Shown here piece by piece: positions 17,132 through 26,027 of a stretch of DNA of 64,000 nucleotides (within the stretch, counting starts at the first letter, position 1; the number at the start of each line of letters is the position of its first letter). The stretch covers positions 186,001 to 250,000 of the forward strand of contig JACRBG010000055.1 in the NCBI GenBank assembly GCA_016234595.1. Direction: 5' to 3'. The notes under the pieces were generated by a model. The model was not told the DNA's origin. It searched no databases and saw nothing but the letters and a program-made list of their open reading frames with translations. This DNA is from Chloroflexota bacterium. Its GTDB lineage: Bacteria; Chloroflexota; Anaerolineae; Aggregatilineales; J027. Made by a program: the position numbers and the translations under genes.

Positions 17132-18685
17132 CTATAGCTCAACAGGGGCTTCGGGGACAGGCTGAATTGGTACGTCCGTTACTTCGGATGGCGATGGAAT
17201 AACTGTATCTGGGCCATGTTCATCCCGAATAGTACGTAGCTGACGGATAGTCACTTCGCCTAGCGCGATTAAGGTAATCCCATAAGCAGCAGCCCCAGCA
17301 CTCACCGCAATAAGCAAGGTCAGGGCTTGTTGTTTGGTACTAGCTTCTGGCCCAAATTGGACGATCAAGCCCGCCACCACAGCCATCAAAGCCGATCCCG
17401 CCACGACTCGCCACAGCGTTTGCATAGGCCAACGCCATGTCAAGAACTTGGAGGAGTAGTAGGCTTGTAAAAATGTTTGGGCGCCAAAAGCGACGGCACT
17501 TGCAATCGCGGCCCCCATAAATCCAAGCCATGGCACCAGCGCTAGATTGATGATAAGACTGATAGCCACTGCGACAAATTGGTTACGAGCCAAAATGTTG
17601 GTCTTCTTACCGAGTAAAATTCCAAAACTGCCCAACTGCCCTAACCCGAATAGCGCACTCGATGCGGCCACAAAAAACATGGCTTTATGTCCATCATAAT
17701 ATTTTTCTTCAGCAAGGAAACGCACCAATAATTGTGAGGTGACAGCTAACCCAATAACCGCTGGCACAACCAGCAGCAAAAACATGCGGGTAATGGCGGT
17801 CAGGGCTTCTTCAGCATCGGCGCGGCCTTTTTCTTCCCATAGACGCATAATAATCGGGCCGGGAACAATGATAAACAACCCGACAATCAGGTCAATGCTA
17901 CGGGCCGAGATGTTATAGGAGACTAGATATACGCCGACTTCATAGCTACCGTGAAAAATTTTGACAATATAACGGTCAGAGAGGCGCAGTCCCCAAAAAG
18001 CCAAATTTCCAATGGTCAGAGGCAGAGCATAAGCCCAAAAAGGCGCAAAGTCCGCTTTGACCAGTCGGGTAAAATGAACCGTTTTGCCTCGAAGCGCTAC
18101 CCAAAACAACGGAACCATCAAAAGTGCCGTGATGATGACTTGTCCCCACATAATGGAAGACACACCAATATCGAACTGGGTCGCTAATACAATTGCTATC
18201 CCGACCATGCCATAACGCAACGTCAATTCAAAGGCTGTAAACCAACGACTTTTTTCTTCAGCCCGGACAATGTGCATTAGGACGGTATACCAACTGGTTA
18301 CCATAAAGAGGAGTAACGCCACCCATAATAAGGAATAGAGGTCGTCGTCTACTAAATTGGCGATTTTAGCCGTAACCATTAAAACAGCGGCGATAATCGC
18401 ACCGATTAAGGTCAAGACAGCGGTCGTCGAAAAAATCGTGCCAAAATAGTCTGACAGCTTCCCCTTAAGTTCATAGGCCGCATAAAAACGCACCGCAGCA
18501 GCCGCAAACCCTGTTACAGTGCCCGCGATCAGAAATTCAGAAACCCCAAATGCAAGGTTATAATTGCCATATTGATCAGGGGCAAACAAGTGAGTGAAAA
18601 TGGGCACGGTCAAGAACGCTGTTAGTGCTGGCAAAAGTTTGGATGGTAAATAGGCCAGCAGGTCTTTAATTACACGTCTTTGCAT
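17132..18685 (-). CDS. polysaccharide flippase (Wzx-like, MATE/MVF superfamily)
   Basis: 517 residues with about 12-14 hydrophobic helices. The N-terminus (LLAYLPSKLLPALTAFLTVP, then DQYGNYNLA) is the usual signature of polysaccharide_synt / Wzx proteins that flip undecaprenyl-linked repeat units to the outer leaflet. A hydrophilic Pro/Val-rich tail of about 35 residues ends the protein. A strong ribosome binding site (GAGGGG) precedes the ATG. It sits directly after the polymerase/ligase-like gene, giving the Wzx-Wzy pairing expected of a Wzy-dependent pathway. Confidence 0.86.
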   Translation of the reverse strand: MQRRVIKDLLAYLPSKLLPALTAFLTVPIFTHLFAPDQYGNYNLAFGVSEFLIAGTVTGFAAAAVRFYAAYELKGKLSDYFGTIFSTTAVLTLIGAIIAAVLMVTAKIANLVDDDLYSLLWVALLLFMVTSWYTVLMHIVRAEEKSRWFTAFELTLRYGMVGIAIVLATQFDIGVSSIMWGQVIITALLMVPLFWVALRGKTVHFTRLVKADFAPFWAYALPLTIGNLAFWGLRLSDRYIVKIFHGSYEVGVYLVSYNISARSIDLIVGLFIIVPGPIIMRLWEEKGRADAEEALTAITRMFLLLVVPAVIGLAVTSQLLVRFLAEEKYYDGHKAMFFVAASSALFGLGQLGSFGILLGKKTNILARNQFVAVAISLIINLALVPWLGFMGAAIASAVAFGAQTFLQAYYSSKFLTWRWPMQTLWRVVAGSALMAVVAGLIVQFGPEASTKQQALTLLIAVSAGAAAYGITLIALGEVTIRQLRTIRDEHGPDTVIPSPSEVTDVPIQPVPEAPVEL

Positions 18686-18706
18686 TCAACCCCCTCGATA
18701 GATAAA

Positions 18707-20302
18707 TTATCTTGCCGCACGCATTCGACGGGCAAGCGAAATTTCCTGTTGCTGTTCGACTTGTTCTAGTTCCTGTTTGTTGAGCCGATAGATAACTTCA
18801 TTGACGGCCATCGCCAATGGGTAAATAATCAACGACCACGATTGCACAAAATTGGGTGCGACGACATTACTAATCATCATGCCTACATAGCCAACCCCAA
18901 AGCCAATATACACCCCAATAAATTCATCATCGCGCAGTTCTGTCCATCGCCACAAGGTGCGCAGGATATATTGAAGACTGAGCCACAAAAAAGGAACTAA
19001 TCCCGATAGGCCCATCATCACGGTCATCCATAGATAACTATTGTGGACATACCAATTGATGGGATATTCATTGGCCCGTACTTCAATTTCAAAAGGCGGG
19101 CGATATGTTCCCGATGGCCCAAGCCCTAACCACAAATGGTCACGGATACTCTGCTTGGCATAGTAATTTTCCATGGAGCGCCATTCAAGGCTACTATCAG
19201 CGCGTTCATTCGAGGCCGTCTGGAAAATACTGCCGAGGCGGTCTGCATAAATAGCAACCTGCCCGCCCACCTCTGCCGGAAAAGCCACATACACCCCTAA
19301 GCCCAAAATAATCAGAATGGGGATAGCCGAGGCAATCCGGGTGATGGTCTTAAGGCGCGTTTTGCTAAAGGTCGTCAGCAGGCCAATCATCAACATCAGG
19401 TTGACGATGGTGGTTGCCCAATAATTGCGTTGATAACTGCGATAAAGCCAAAAAATGGCACCAAAAAGCACCAAAAATCGTAACCAGCGCCCCTTGCGAT
19501 AAAGGATGAGAGTCGCCAACATCGCCGGGATAATCATATAAAGGTAGCGCTCACCACCATAATAAATGCGGGTCACGCCTGAAAACTCACGTCCAGCAGT
19601 GGTCAGGTCAACACTGCTGACGGGTAAAAAGGGTAAAAACCGATTGGGAAACATCAATCCAACGGACAGTACCAGCGCCAGCCCCATCAGCCCATACAAA
19701 AAATTACGTAAGGTCTTTTTATCCGTAATAAACTGGGTAATCGGGAAGAAGATCAGCCAATAAAACAGGGGACGTGCCACCCGAACCACTGGATTTGGCC
19801 CCAAGTCCCGAAAGATAACCCCGTAAAACATCGAAAAGAACAAAGCAATCATAAAAAGCAGCATCGGGACGTCAAGTGGGGTCTGGTAAAATCTGAAATC
19901 CTTTTGGGTTGTCGCCCGTAATATCAACAGCAGCAGCAACAACCCCAGCATAATATCGGGGATGTGCGCGCTAAATGGGCCAATAGGAATGAGCGGTAGC
20001 CACTCACGGTCAATTGTGCCACTCGTGATCGCCACCACCGACAATATCCCTAGATACGGCCAGCGGCGAATCATAAAGACATAAAAAACACCACCGATAG
20101 CCCCAACCACGACTTTAGGATTGCCAATATAGTACGTACTGACAATCACCAGCACCGCGATAGCAAAACCGACCCCACTCGCAACGACCAATTCTAGGAA
20201 AGGCCTAGCGGCAGGGTGATAAAGCAGCATCCATGGGCGGAGCAGATAATACAAAAAGCTGCTCGGACGTCCAGATGATTTTGTGCTCTGAAGGCTACCC
20301 AT
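18707..20302 (-). CDS. O-antigen ligase/Wzy polymerase-like membrane protein
   Basis: 531 residues with about 11-12 membrane segments and a large periplasmic-type loop between about 330 and 430. The loop contains LGLGPSGTYRPPF and ends in the WYVHNSYL motif characteristic of the Wzy_C/O-antigen ligase family. Such proteins polymerise or ligate undecaprenyl-linked repeat units. Polymerase and ligase cannot be separated by sequence reading alone; pairing with a Wzx-like flippase and a Wzz-kinase in the same run favours polymerase. The final 25 residues are charged and cytoplasmic. Confidence 0.82.
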   Translation of the reverse strand: MGSLQSTKSSGRPSSFLYYLLRPWMLLYHPAARPFLELVVASGVGFAIAVLVIVSTYYIGNPKVVVGAIGGVFYVFMIRRWPYLGILSVVAITSGTIDREWLPLIPIGPFSAHIPDIMLGLLLLLLILRATTQKDFRFYQTPLDVPMLLFMIALFFSMFYGVIFRDLGPNPVVRVARPLFYWLIFFPITQFITDKKTLRNFLYGLMGLALVLSVGLMFPNRFLPFLPVSSVDLTTAGREFSGVTRIYYGGERYLYMIIPAMLATLILYRKGRWLRFLVLFGAIFWLYRSYQRNYWATTIVNLMLMIGLLTTFSKTRLKTITRIASAIPILIILGLGVYVAFPAEVGGQVAIYADRLGSIFQTASNERADSSLEWRSMENYYAKQSIRDHLWLGLGPSGTYRPPFEIEVRANEYPINWYVHNSYLWMTVMMGLSGLVPFLWLSLQYILRTLWRWTELRDDEFIGVYIGFGVGYVGMMISNVVAPNFVQSWSLIIYPLAMAVNEVIYRLNKQELEQVEQQQEISLARRMRAAR

Positions 20303-20314
20303 CGCGGTCTACAC

Positions 20315-21529
20315 TCAACTAACTATTATGGCTTGTTTGACTTCAGCATATAGCTTTAACAAACGCTCGGCTGAATATTCCCATTTCAGTTCAGATTCAA
20401 CCCGTTGGCGGCCATATTCGCCCATCTTGGCACGCAAATCAGGCTCTTGCACCAATTTCAAAATCTGGCGGGCCATATCGAGTTTGTCATTTGGAATGGC
20501 GTAAAGGGCTGCTTCTTGGGCCGAAAACTTGTGTTCCACCAAGTCATAAGCCACCATCGGCTTACTCAGGGCCATATATTCCATAACCTTGTTCATGGTG
20601 GATTTATTATTCAATGGATTATCGGGGTCGGGCACAATGCAAATATCAGAGGTGGAAAGGATACGCAGCATCTCGTCATCCGAAATATAGCCTGTAAAAC
20701 GCACCCGGTCGCTGATACCCAACTCTTTAGCGATACGCTGCAATTCGTTGAGATTATCGGCCTTGCCAATAATATTGCAGTACCAATTTTGATAGCTAAG
20801 ATCACGATCAAGGTGATGAAGCGCCCCCAACAAGTGATCAAGCCCATCCTGTGATGAAATATTGCCCACATAGGCAATCAGCGTCTCGGCTTTGGCGCGA
20901 AGCTGTTCATCAATCGGGACAAGGCGCATCCGCTTAAGATTAGGGCCATTACGGACGACATGCACTTGCTCTGGTTTAACCCCATTCCGCTCAATATCGC
21001 CCTTTTTGTAAGATTCATTGACCTCGACCACCCAATTCGCCATCCGGCAGGAGCGTTTTTCTAGCCACAGCAGAACGCGATATAGCTTATTATTTTTGGC
21101 TTCTTCCCCATATTTCGAGAGGAAAAGTTCAGGCGACAGGTCATGGTGGTCATAGATAAATTTCTTGCCGAATAATTTAGGAATTAGCGCGGCAAACCAC
21201 AACGTATCTGGCGGATTATGAACATGAATGACATCCACTTTGCCACGCAGGGTCAGCCAAAAAGCCAACCACGACACCGCAAGGGTAGCATAGCCAAATT
21301 CCATCAAATACCCCAACATCCCCCCTCGGTTCGGCGGGGCGGGGAAACGAACCGCATAAACCCCATTGATGGTATCGCGCCATTTTTCGTTCTTGCCGCG
21401 CGGCGCAATCACACTAATTTGATACCCAGCGGCGGCTAGGGTCTCAGCTTCATGGCGCACCCGCACATCGAATGGATAGGAGCAGTTTTCTACAATCATC
21501 AAAATACGCAGCGGACGGCTGCCCGACAT
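20315..21529 (-). CDS. GT4 family glycosyltransferase
   Basis: 404 residues with a typical GT4 layout. The N-terminal domain starts RILMIVENCSYPFDVRVRHE, followed by VDVIHVHNPPDTLWFA. The donor domain includes LIAYVGNISSQDGLDHLL, GISDRVRFTGYIS, PDPDNPLNNKSTMNKVMEYM and the GT4-like LSKPMVAYDLVEHKFSA. The NPLNNKS-x-NKVMEYMA pattern is common in WbuB-like enzymes of capsule and O-antigen loci. It is the second gene of the minus-strand run, 57 bp after the kinase gene, with a GGAGA ribosome binding site. Confidence 0.85.
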   Translation of the reverse strand: MSGSRPLRILMIVENCSYPFDVRVRHEAETLAAAGYQISVIAPRGKNEKWRDTINGVYAVRFPAPPNRGGMLGYLMEFGYATLAVSWLAFWLTLRGKVDVIHVHNPPDTLWFAALIPKLFGKKFIYDHHDLSPELFLSKYGEEAKNNKLYRVLLWLEKRSCRMANWVVEVNESYKKGDIERNGVKPEQVHVVRNGPNLKRMRLVPIDEQLRAKAETLIAYVGNISSQDGLDHLLGALHHLDRDLSYQNWYCNIIGKADNLNELQRIAKELGISDRVRFTGYISDDEMLRILSTSDICIVPDPDNPLNNKSTMNKVMEYMALSKPMVAYDLVEHKFSAQEAALYAIPNDKLDMARQILKLVQEPDLRAKMGEYGRQRVESELKWEYSAERLLKLYAEVKQAIIVS

Positions 21530-21586
21530 AAGTAATGTCTCCTTTAATGGAAAGCAGCCTGCCCTATAACAAAGCAGGCTTAAGCT

Positions 21587-23782
21587 TTATCGGCGAGCGT
21601 AATAGCTATAAACGCGGGTCTTGGGGGCGCGATTGATGACCAACCCTACCGTCTTAGCGTTCACATCCCCCAGTTGTTGTAAAGCAAGGCGCAGTTCATT
21701 GGGTTGTGAATGTCTAATAGAAACGATCACGACGACTGCATCGGCTTGTTTAGCAACGACGGTCGCGTCTGCAATGGAAAGCAAGGCCGGTGAATCAACA
21801 ATGATGTAATCATACAGTTGGCGTAGTTGGGCCAGCACTTCTTCAAACATATCCCCTGAAAGGCGTCCCGTAATTTCATCGGTGACAGCGCCCGCAGGCA
21901 AAAATCCTAAAGTAGGCCATTGCGTATCTTGGATGGTCTCAGCCAATGTTCGTTGACCCAGCAACACCTCACCCAAGCCCGGTTTACCAGACTGGTTGAA
22001 CATGCGGGTCAAGCCAGAGCGCGGGAAGTCCGCATCAATTAAAATGACACGGTTGCCCGTTTCGGCCATTGCCACCCCAAGATTACCGGTGGTGGTGGAT
22101 TTTCCAGCCCCCGGCTCGGCGCTTGCAAGTAGAATCGTATCACCTTTAGAGATAGCCCTTGAGCCTAAAAGGGTCACGCGCATACGATGATAGGGTTCAA
22201 AGAATGAGGGTTTGGTTTTCTGAGTTAAGAAAGATTCACGTTTGCGGCGACGAATCATGTTCAATGGGCCACCCGCTCGATTAGGCACTTGGGCCAATAT
22301 CGGGAGACTGGTGACATTTTGGACATCTTCGATAGTACGGAAAGCATTCTTGAAGGTTTCAAGCAAAAAGGCTAACCCTACCCCGCCAATCAACCCTGCC
22401 CCAAATCCTAAAATGGCATTAAACACCTTTTTGGGTGATGAGGGCGACGTTGGATAATAGGCTGGCTCAACAACACTAATCGCATTCGCTCGCAATTGCT
22501 CACTGACAAGCGCATTTTCATAGCGATCAAGGCGATCTTGATAAATCTGCTGGAAAAGTTCGACACGCTTTTGCAAAATATCTAACTTAGCGGTGACCAA
22601 CGCGCTATCTGGGGTAGTGCCATTGGCATTGGGTGTAGCCCCATCCTGAACCGTTTGAGCATCTTCAATGGCGACTTCATAAGCCCGTACAGCCTGTTGA
22701 TAGTTATTTTCGGCTTCTTGCAACTGATCTTCAAGATATTGGCGATAGGTTTCAGTCGTTCCGCTGTATAGTTCCAAACTACGTTCCACCATGATGTCGG
22801 CCATAATATTAGCGGCATCTTTGGCAATCTGGGGGTCTTTATCCGTTGCGGTGATCGTAAATAGCTCAGTTTCAACAATGGAATCCACTGATATTGCCGG
22901 AGAAACTTCAATCCCCAACCGCTTATTAAGTTCATCAATCACTGGGCCACTGGTAGCAATTTCCCGGTAGGTATTCATCAAACGTGAAGACAGCGCCAAC
23001 GAGCCATAGTCCACCACCCCACCCGAGGCCGAGGCCACTCGCAAGGTCGCGCTTGCTGAGTATTTGGGGGTGATTAGACTGCTTGCCACAAACGACAACC
23101 CTACCGCAACGACGGTGCAGACGATAATGACCCACTTGTACCACAACAACACTCGGAAATAGGATTTTAGCTCAGTTCCGGCTGATGCCGAGGTGACTGC
23201 GCTCGATGACGAAGCATGTTTTGTCGTCACGGGCATAGGTCGGGACATGGTTGGGCTGTCATCTACAATAACAGGGGCATTTTCAAACCGTGCATAATCT
23301 GAGCGTCCTTCAAAACGTGAGGTTTCAATTTCACGCGGGCGACTCAAGGTCTGTGGAGTGGCTTGCTGGCTGCGTTCGCTCTTCGCCTCACCATTGGGTT
23401 TATCTTTAGTCTTACTATAGATGGTTTCTAACAATTCGTCGCTATCAAACGGCTTACGCAAAAAGTCCGTCATACCCAGAATGCGTGCCCGTCGTGCAAT
23501 CGTGCCATCCATATCCTCGGTAAGGCCCACAAAGGGAATTTCAAGCCATTCTTCGTTTTGACGCACCGTGCTAAAAAAAGCAAATCCGTCCATATTGGGC
23601 ATTTGAATGTCAGAGATAATGATGTCGGGGAAAAGACCTGTTTCTAAATGATGGAGCGCATCTATGCCATCCTCAGCCGTAGTGACACTAATTCCGGCAA
23701 GCTCTAATCGGTTCTCAACTACTTCCCGTATATCGGCATCATCATCTACAAATAAGATATGCCGATGTCCATTTCCAGCCAT
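21587..23782 (-). CDS. receiver-Wzz-BY-kinase fusion (polysaccharide co-polymerase/tyrosine autokinase)
   Basis: 731 residues from the ATG at 23782, chosen because AGAGG lies 8 nt upstream; the GTG three codons earlier overlaps that site. Three modules are visible. Residues 7-125 are a response-regulator receiver domain with acidic pair Asp13/14, phospho-acceptor Asp58, Thr88 and Lys110. A linker of about 80 residues leads to a Wzz chain-length domain with membrane segments near 217-238 and 455-475 and a coiled periplasmic part between. The C-terminal CpsD/CapB-type ATPase has Walker A EPGAGKST near 557, A' VILIDAD and B YIIVDSP. The C-terminus has a small tyrosine cluster (YSYY), the usual autophosphorylation site. 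It probably controls polymer length and export, and leads the exopolysaccharide run. Confidence 0.87.
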   Translation of the reverse strand: MAGNGHRHILFVDDDADIREVVENRLELAGISVTTAEDGIDALHHLETGLFPDIIISDIQMPNMDGFAFFSTVRQNEEWLEIPFVGLTEDMDGTIARRARILGMTDFLRKPFDSDELLETIYSKTKDKPNGEAKSERSQQATPQTLSRPREIETSRFEGRSDYARFENAPVIVDDSPTMSRPMPVTTKHASSSSAVTSASAGTELKSYFRVLLWYKWVIIVCTVVAVGLSFVASSLITPKYSASATLRVASASGGVVDYGSLALSSRLMNTYREIATSGPVIDELNKRLGIEVSPAISVDSIVETELFTITATDKDPQIAKDAANIMADIMVERSLELYSGTTETYRQYLEDQLQEAENNYQQAVRAYEVAIEDAQTVQDGATPNANGTTPDSALVTAKLDILQKRVELFQQIYQDRLDRYENALVSEQLRANAISVVEPAYYPTSPSSPKKVFNAILGFGAGLIGGVGLAFLLETFKNAFRTIEDVQNVTSLPILAQVPNRAGGPLNMIRRRKRESFLTQKTKPSFFEPYHRMRVTLLGSRAISKGDTILLASAEPGAGKSTTTGNLGVAMAETGNRVILIDADFPRSGLTRMFNQSGKPGLGEVLLGQRTLAETIQDTQWPTLGFLPAGAVTDEITGRLSGDMFEEVLAQLRQLYDYIIVDSPALLSIADATVVAKQADAVVVIVSIRHSQPNELRLALQQLGDVNAKTVGLVINRAPKTRVYSYYARR

Positions 23783-23791
23783 GCAATGCAC

Positions 23792-23986
23792 CTCTCAAGA
23801 AAACTCAAATCTTTCGGCACTCTGTCAATTGCAGCGTGTCGAACGTTCTCAACTATAGTGTTTTAACCTTGCAGCGAACGTAATACGTATGAAAAAAGCC
23901 TTTCAATGCCCTTACAAAAAAAGTATCATAAGGGCGCATTTGTAATCAAGCCACACCCTGAACAATCCCACAAGGTAGATCACTCA
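23792..23986. promoter_or_regulatory. divergent control region between EPS run and HAD phosphatase gene
   Basis: This 195-bp region separates the minus-strand exopolysaccharide operon from the + strand HAD gene and is the natural place for the operon promoter. On the minus strand a TATAGT -10-like hexamer lies in the stretch around 23850-23860, without a good -35. An 8-bp palindrome GAACGTTC lies near 23840, and a second CGAACGT copy lies about 35 bp to its right; these could be operator half-sites. None of these calls is decisive. Confidence 0.35.
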
Positions 23987-24790
23987 ATGGCATCACCCAT
24001 CCGGCTTATTGTAACCGATTTGGACGGCACCTTACTGAATAGTGCTCATGAAATCAGCCCACACACTGAGCAATCCCTGCGTGAAGCCATGAGCCGAGGC
24101 ATTCCCTTAGTGCTTGCCACTGGTAAAACCCGTACTTCGGCCTTACATATTATTGAGCATTTAGGTTTGACGACTCCCGGAGTATACATACAAGGCCTAA
24201 CCGTGTACAGCGGCGCGGGTGAGCTTTTATACCAACAAACCCTTGCTGCCGATCCCGCTCACATCGCCATTGAAGCCGCAATTCAAGGCCACTATCCAAC
24301 CGTCATCTACAGTGGAACCCGCATCTTGACCGATTACAAAAGCCCCCAAACCGATATTTTGACGCATTATCACGAACCCCAGCCCGAAGCCGTTGGCCCC
24401 TTGCGTGAGATTATTGAGCATGTGCCTGTCCACAAACTCACATTCATTGACGAGCCAGCACGGATTACAGCGCTGCGTGCCCATCTAAAAGAGCACATTG
24501 GCGACGTGGTAACCTTGGTGCAAGCCCTCGATACGATGTTAGAGGTACTGCCGCCCGGAGCATCCAAAGGCAATGGCCTAAGTCACCTATTGGAACTTAT
24601 CCAAATGCCACCGGAGCATGTCATCGCTTTTGGAGATGGGGAAAATGACATGGGGATGTTGCAATTAGCGGGCATCGGCGTAGCGATGGGTAATTCCAAA
24701 ACCGATGTTCAAAAAGCCGCCGATTATGTCACGGCCAGTAACGATCATGACGGCATCGCCCAAGCGTTGGAACGTTTTGTCCTCAATTGA
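23987..24790 (+). CDS. Cof-type HAD-IIB family phosphatase
   Basis: 267 residues from ATG 23987, chosen over an in-frame ATG 27 codons earlier because AAGG precedes it and the protein then begins directly with the HAD core. Motif I is VTDLDGTLL, with nucleophile and acid Asp. Motif IV is FGDGENDMGML, followed by GVAMGNS. The cap between them fits the C2B (Cof) type. Family members dephosphorylate sugar phosphates, flavin or PLP-type small molecules in the cytosol. The exact substrate is unknown. It is convergent with the APP1-domain gene, 22 bp away. Confidence 0.86.
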   Translation: MASPIRLIVTDLDGTLLNSAHEISPHTEQSLREAMSRGIPLVLATGKTRTSALHIIEHLGLTTPGVYIQGLTVYSGAGELLYQQTLAADPAHIAIEAAIQGHYPTVIYSGTRILTDYKSPQTDILTHYHEPQPEAVGPLREIIEHVPVHKLTFIDEPARITALRAHLKEHIGDVVTLVQALDTMLEVLPPGASKGNGLSHLLELIQMPPEHVIAFGDGENDMGMLQLAGIGVAMGNSKTDVQKAADYVTASNDHDGIAQALERFVLN

Positions 24791-24812
24791 GGTTTAGCAT
24801 TTCGCTTAAAGT

Positions 24813-25961
24813 CTAGTGTTTTGCTTTGGCTGACTTTCTAAGCGACTCGACTGGGTTCGGCGGTGGGGTATCTTTTCGATGGGCTTCTAAAATGGCCGGC
24901 AATGTTTCTGGCAAAATATATCCCCGTTCAATTGCATGGGTTGCCGCCGCGATGGTATCAGGCACCAACAAAATTTCAGTACCCTTGCCCTCGGCTTGCA
25001 CGGTTTGGATAATGCTTTGCATCTCTGCATCACGTCGTTTACGGCTAACATCCCGGATATAAATCGCCCGAACCCGCCCCGGGTTTTCGATGGCAATTTG
25101 GCCGTAAATCTCAGCATCTTTTTCGCCGCTGTCGCCAATTAAAATAAACGGAAGCTGGGGATGGGTTTCCAAAAGAGTTCGAATTACCCCTAATTTGTGC
25201 TCAAAACGCCCCGGCTTAAAGAGATATTCCTCGGTCAGGCCCAAATCCGTCATAAAAATGGGGCCGATGGGAATGCCTTGTATCTGCAAAAAATCCAGAT
25301 ACACATCATATAAATTCCAAATACCGCTGGTCACGTAATAAATCGGATTGAAGCCTCCCACTGTTCCCTGCTGCAAGGCGTGGTAAAAAGCCGCAACACC
25401 TGCAAAGGGCAAACGTGTGCGCGAATTGCGTAGAAAAGTATTGGTCAAAAGTTTGGTAACTTGCACCACATCCGACTTGATGACTGTATCGTCTAAATCG
25501 CTGATAACCCCATACTGAATTTGCGTAGGGGGAATCAATACTTTACCTGTCGCTTTAACCGCAGGGTCGTCGGCAAGTTCAATCCCTACCTCATGCCAAA
25601 ATTGATCTCCTGCTAATTCTTGCGTCAACTGCATATGAATTTCAAAATACCCATCATCGTTTGCGACAAACTCTTGGGTCATATCCCCAAAATAGGCGTG
25701 AATTCGGACATTTGGGATTTCATGGGTATGAAAACGCCGATAGTTATTCCACAGATTTTTCCAACCACTGTCGGTTTCTAATGGACTGACGACCCGATAA
25801 TCGGCTATAACACGCCCTTTGAGATGCAACATTTTAGCCGTCCCATGTCCCAGATAGGGCAAAATCGTCATGGGGCCAAGCCGTTGTGGTCTCTTGAAGC
25901 GATCAACTCGATTTTCAATTTGGGTTGCCAAGTGTCGAAAATTGTTTTTTAAACCTGCCAT
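24813..25961 (-). CDS. APP1-domain (DUF2183) phosphatidate phosphatase-like protein
   Basis: 382 residues. The C-terminal half matches the APP1 catalytic domain: SDLDDTVIKSDV supplies the HAD D-x-D-x-T catalytic motif, YYVTSGIWNLYDVYLDFL the second motif, and FILIGDSGEKDAEIY the metal-binding end. The N-terminal half (about 50-160) looks like a beta-sandwich-type region. In yeast, APP1 is a Mg-dependent phosphatidate phosphatase; bacterial members are uncharacterised. It is transcribed divergently from a diacylglycerol kinase gene that would catalyse the reverse chemical step. Confidence 0.82.
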   Translation of the reverse strand: MAGLKNNFRHLATQIENRVDRFKRPQRLGPMTILPYLGHGTAKMLHLKGRVIADYRVVSPLETDSGWKNLWNNYRRFHTHEIPNVRIHAYFGDMTQEFVANDDGYFEIHMQLTQELAGDQFWHEVGIELADDPAVKATGKVLIPPTQIQYGVISDLDDTVIKSDVVQVTKLLTNTFLRNSRTRLPFAGVAAFYHALQQGTVGGFNPIYYVTSGIWNLYDVYLDFLQIQGIPIGPIFMTDLGLTEEYLFKPGRFEHKLGVIRTLLETHPQLPFILIGDSGEKDAEIYGQIAIENPGRVRAIYIRDVSRKRRDAEMQSIIQTVQAEGKGTEILLVPDTIAAATHAIERGYILPETLPAILEAHRKDTPPPNPVESLRKSAKAKH

Positions 25962-25975
25962 GCCATCTCCCGCGC

Positions 25976-25981
25976 TATAAT
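25976..25981 (+). promoter_or_regulatory. candidate -10 element of diacylglycerol kinase gene
   Basis: A perfect TATAAT hexamer lies 46 bp upstream of the ATG at 26028, in the short region between the two divergent lipid genes. No good -35 hexamer was found at 16-18 bp, so an activator or relaxed recognition would be needed. Confidence 0.45.
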
Positions 25982-26027
25982 TTTCCCACCTGAAGAATAC
26001 CGAATCTAGGGAGTGAGGGAAAGCAAG

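Noticed and set aside
985-23782. Exosortase/PEP-CTERM type exopolysaccharide locus
   Set aside because: An AsnB-like protein, a polysaccharide deacetylase and a tyrosine kinase are present as in such loci, but no exosortase gene and no PEP-CTERM sorting tail were found in the window.
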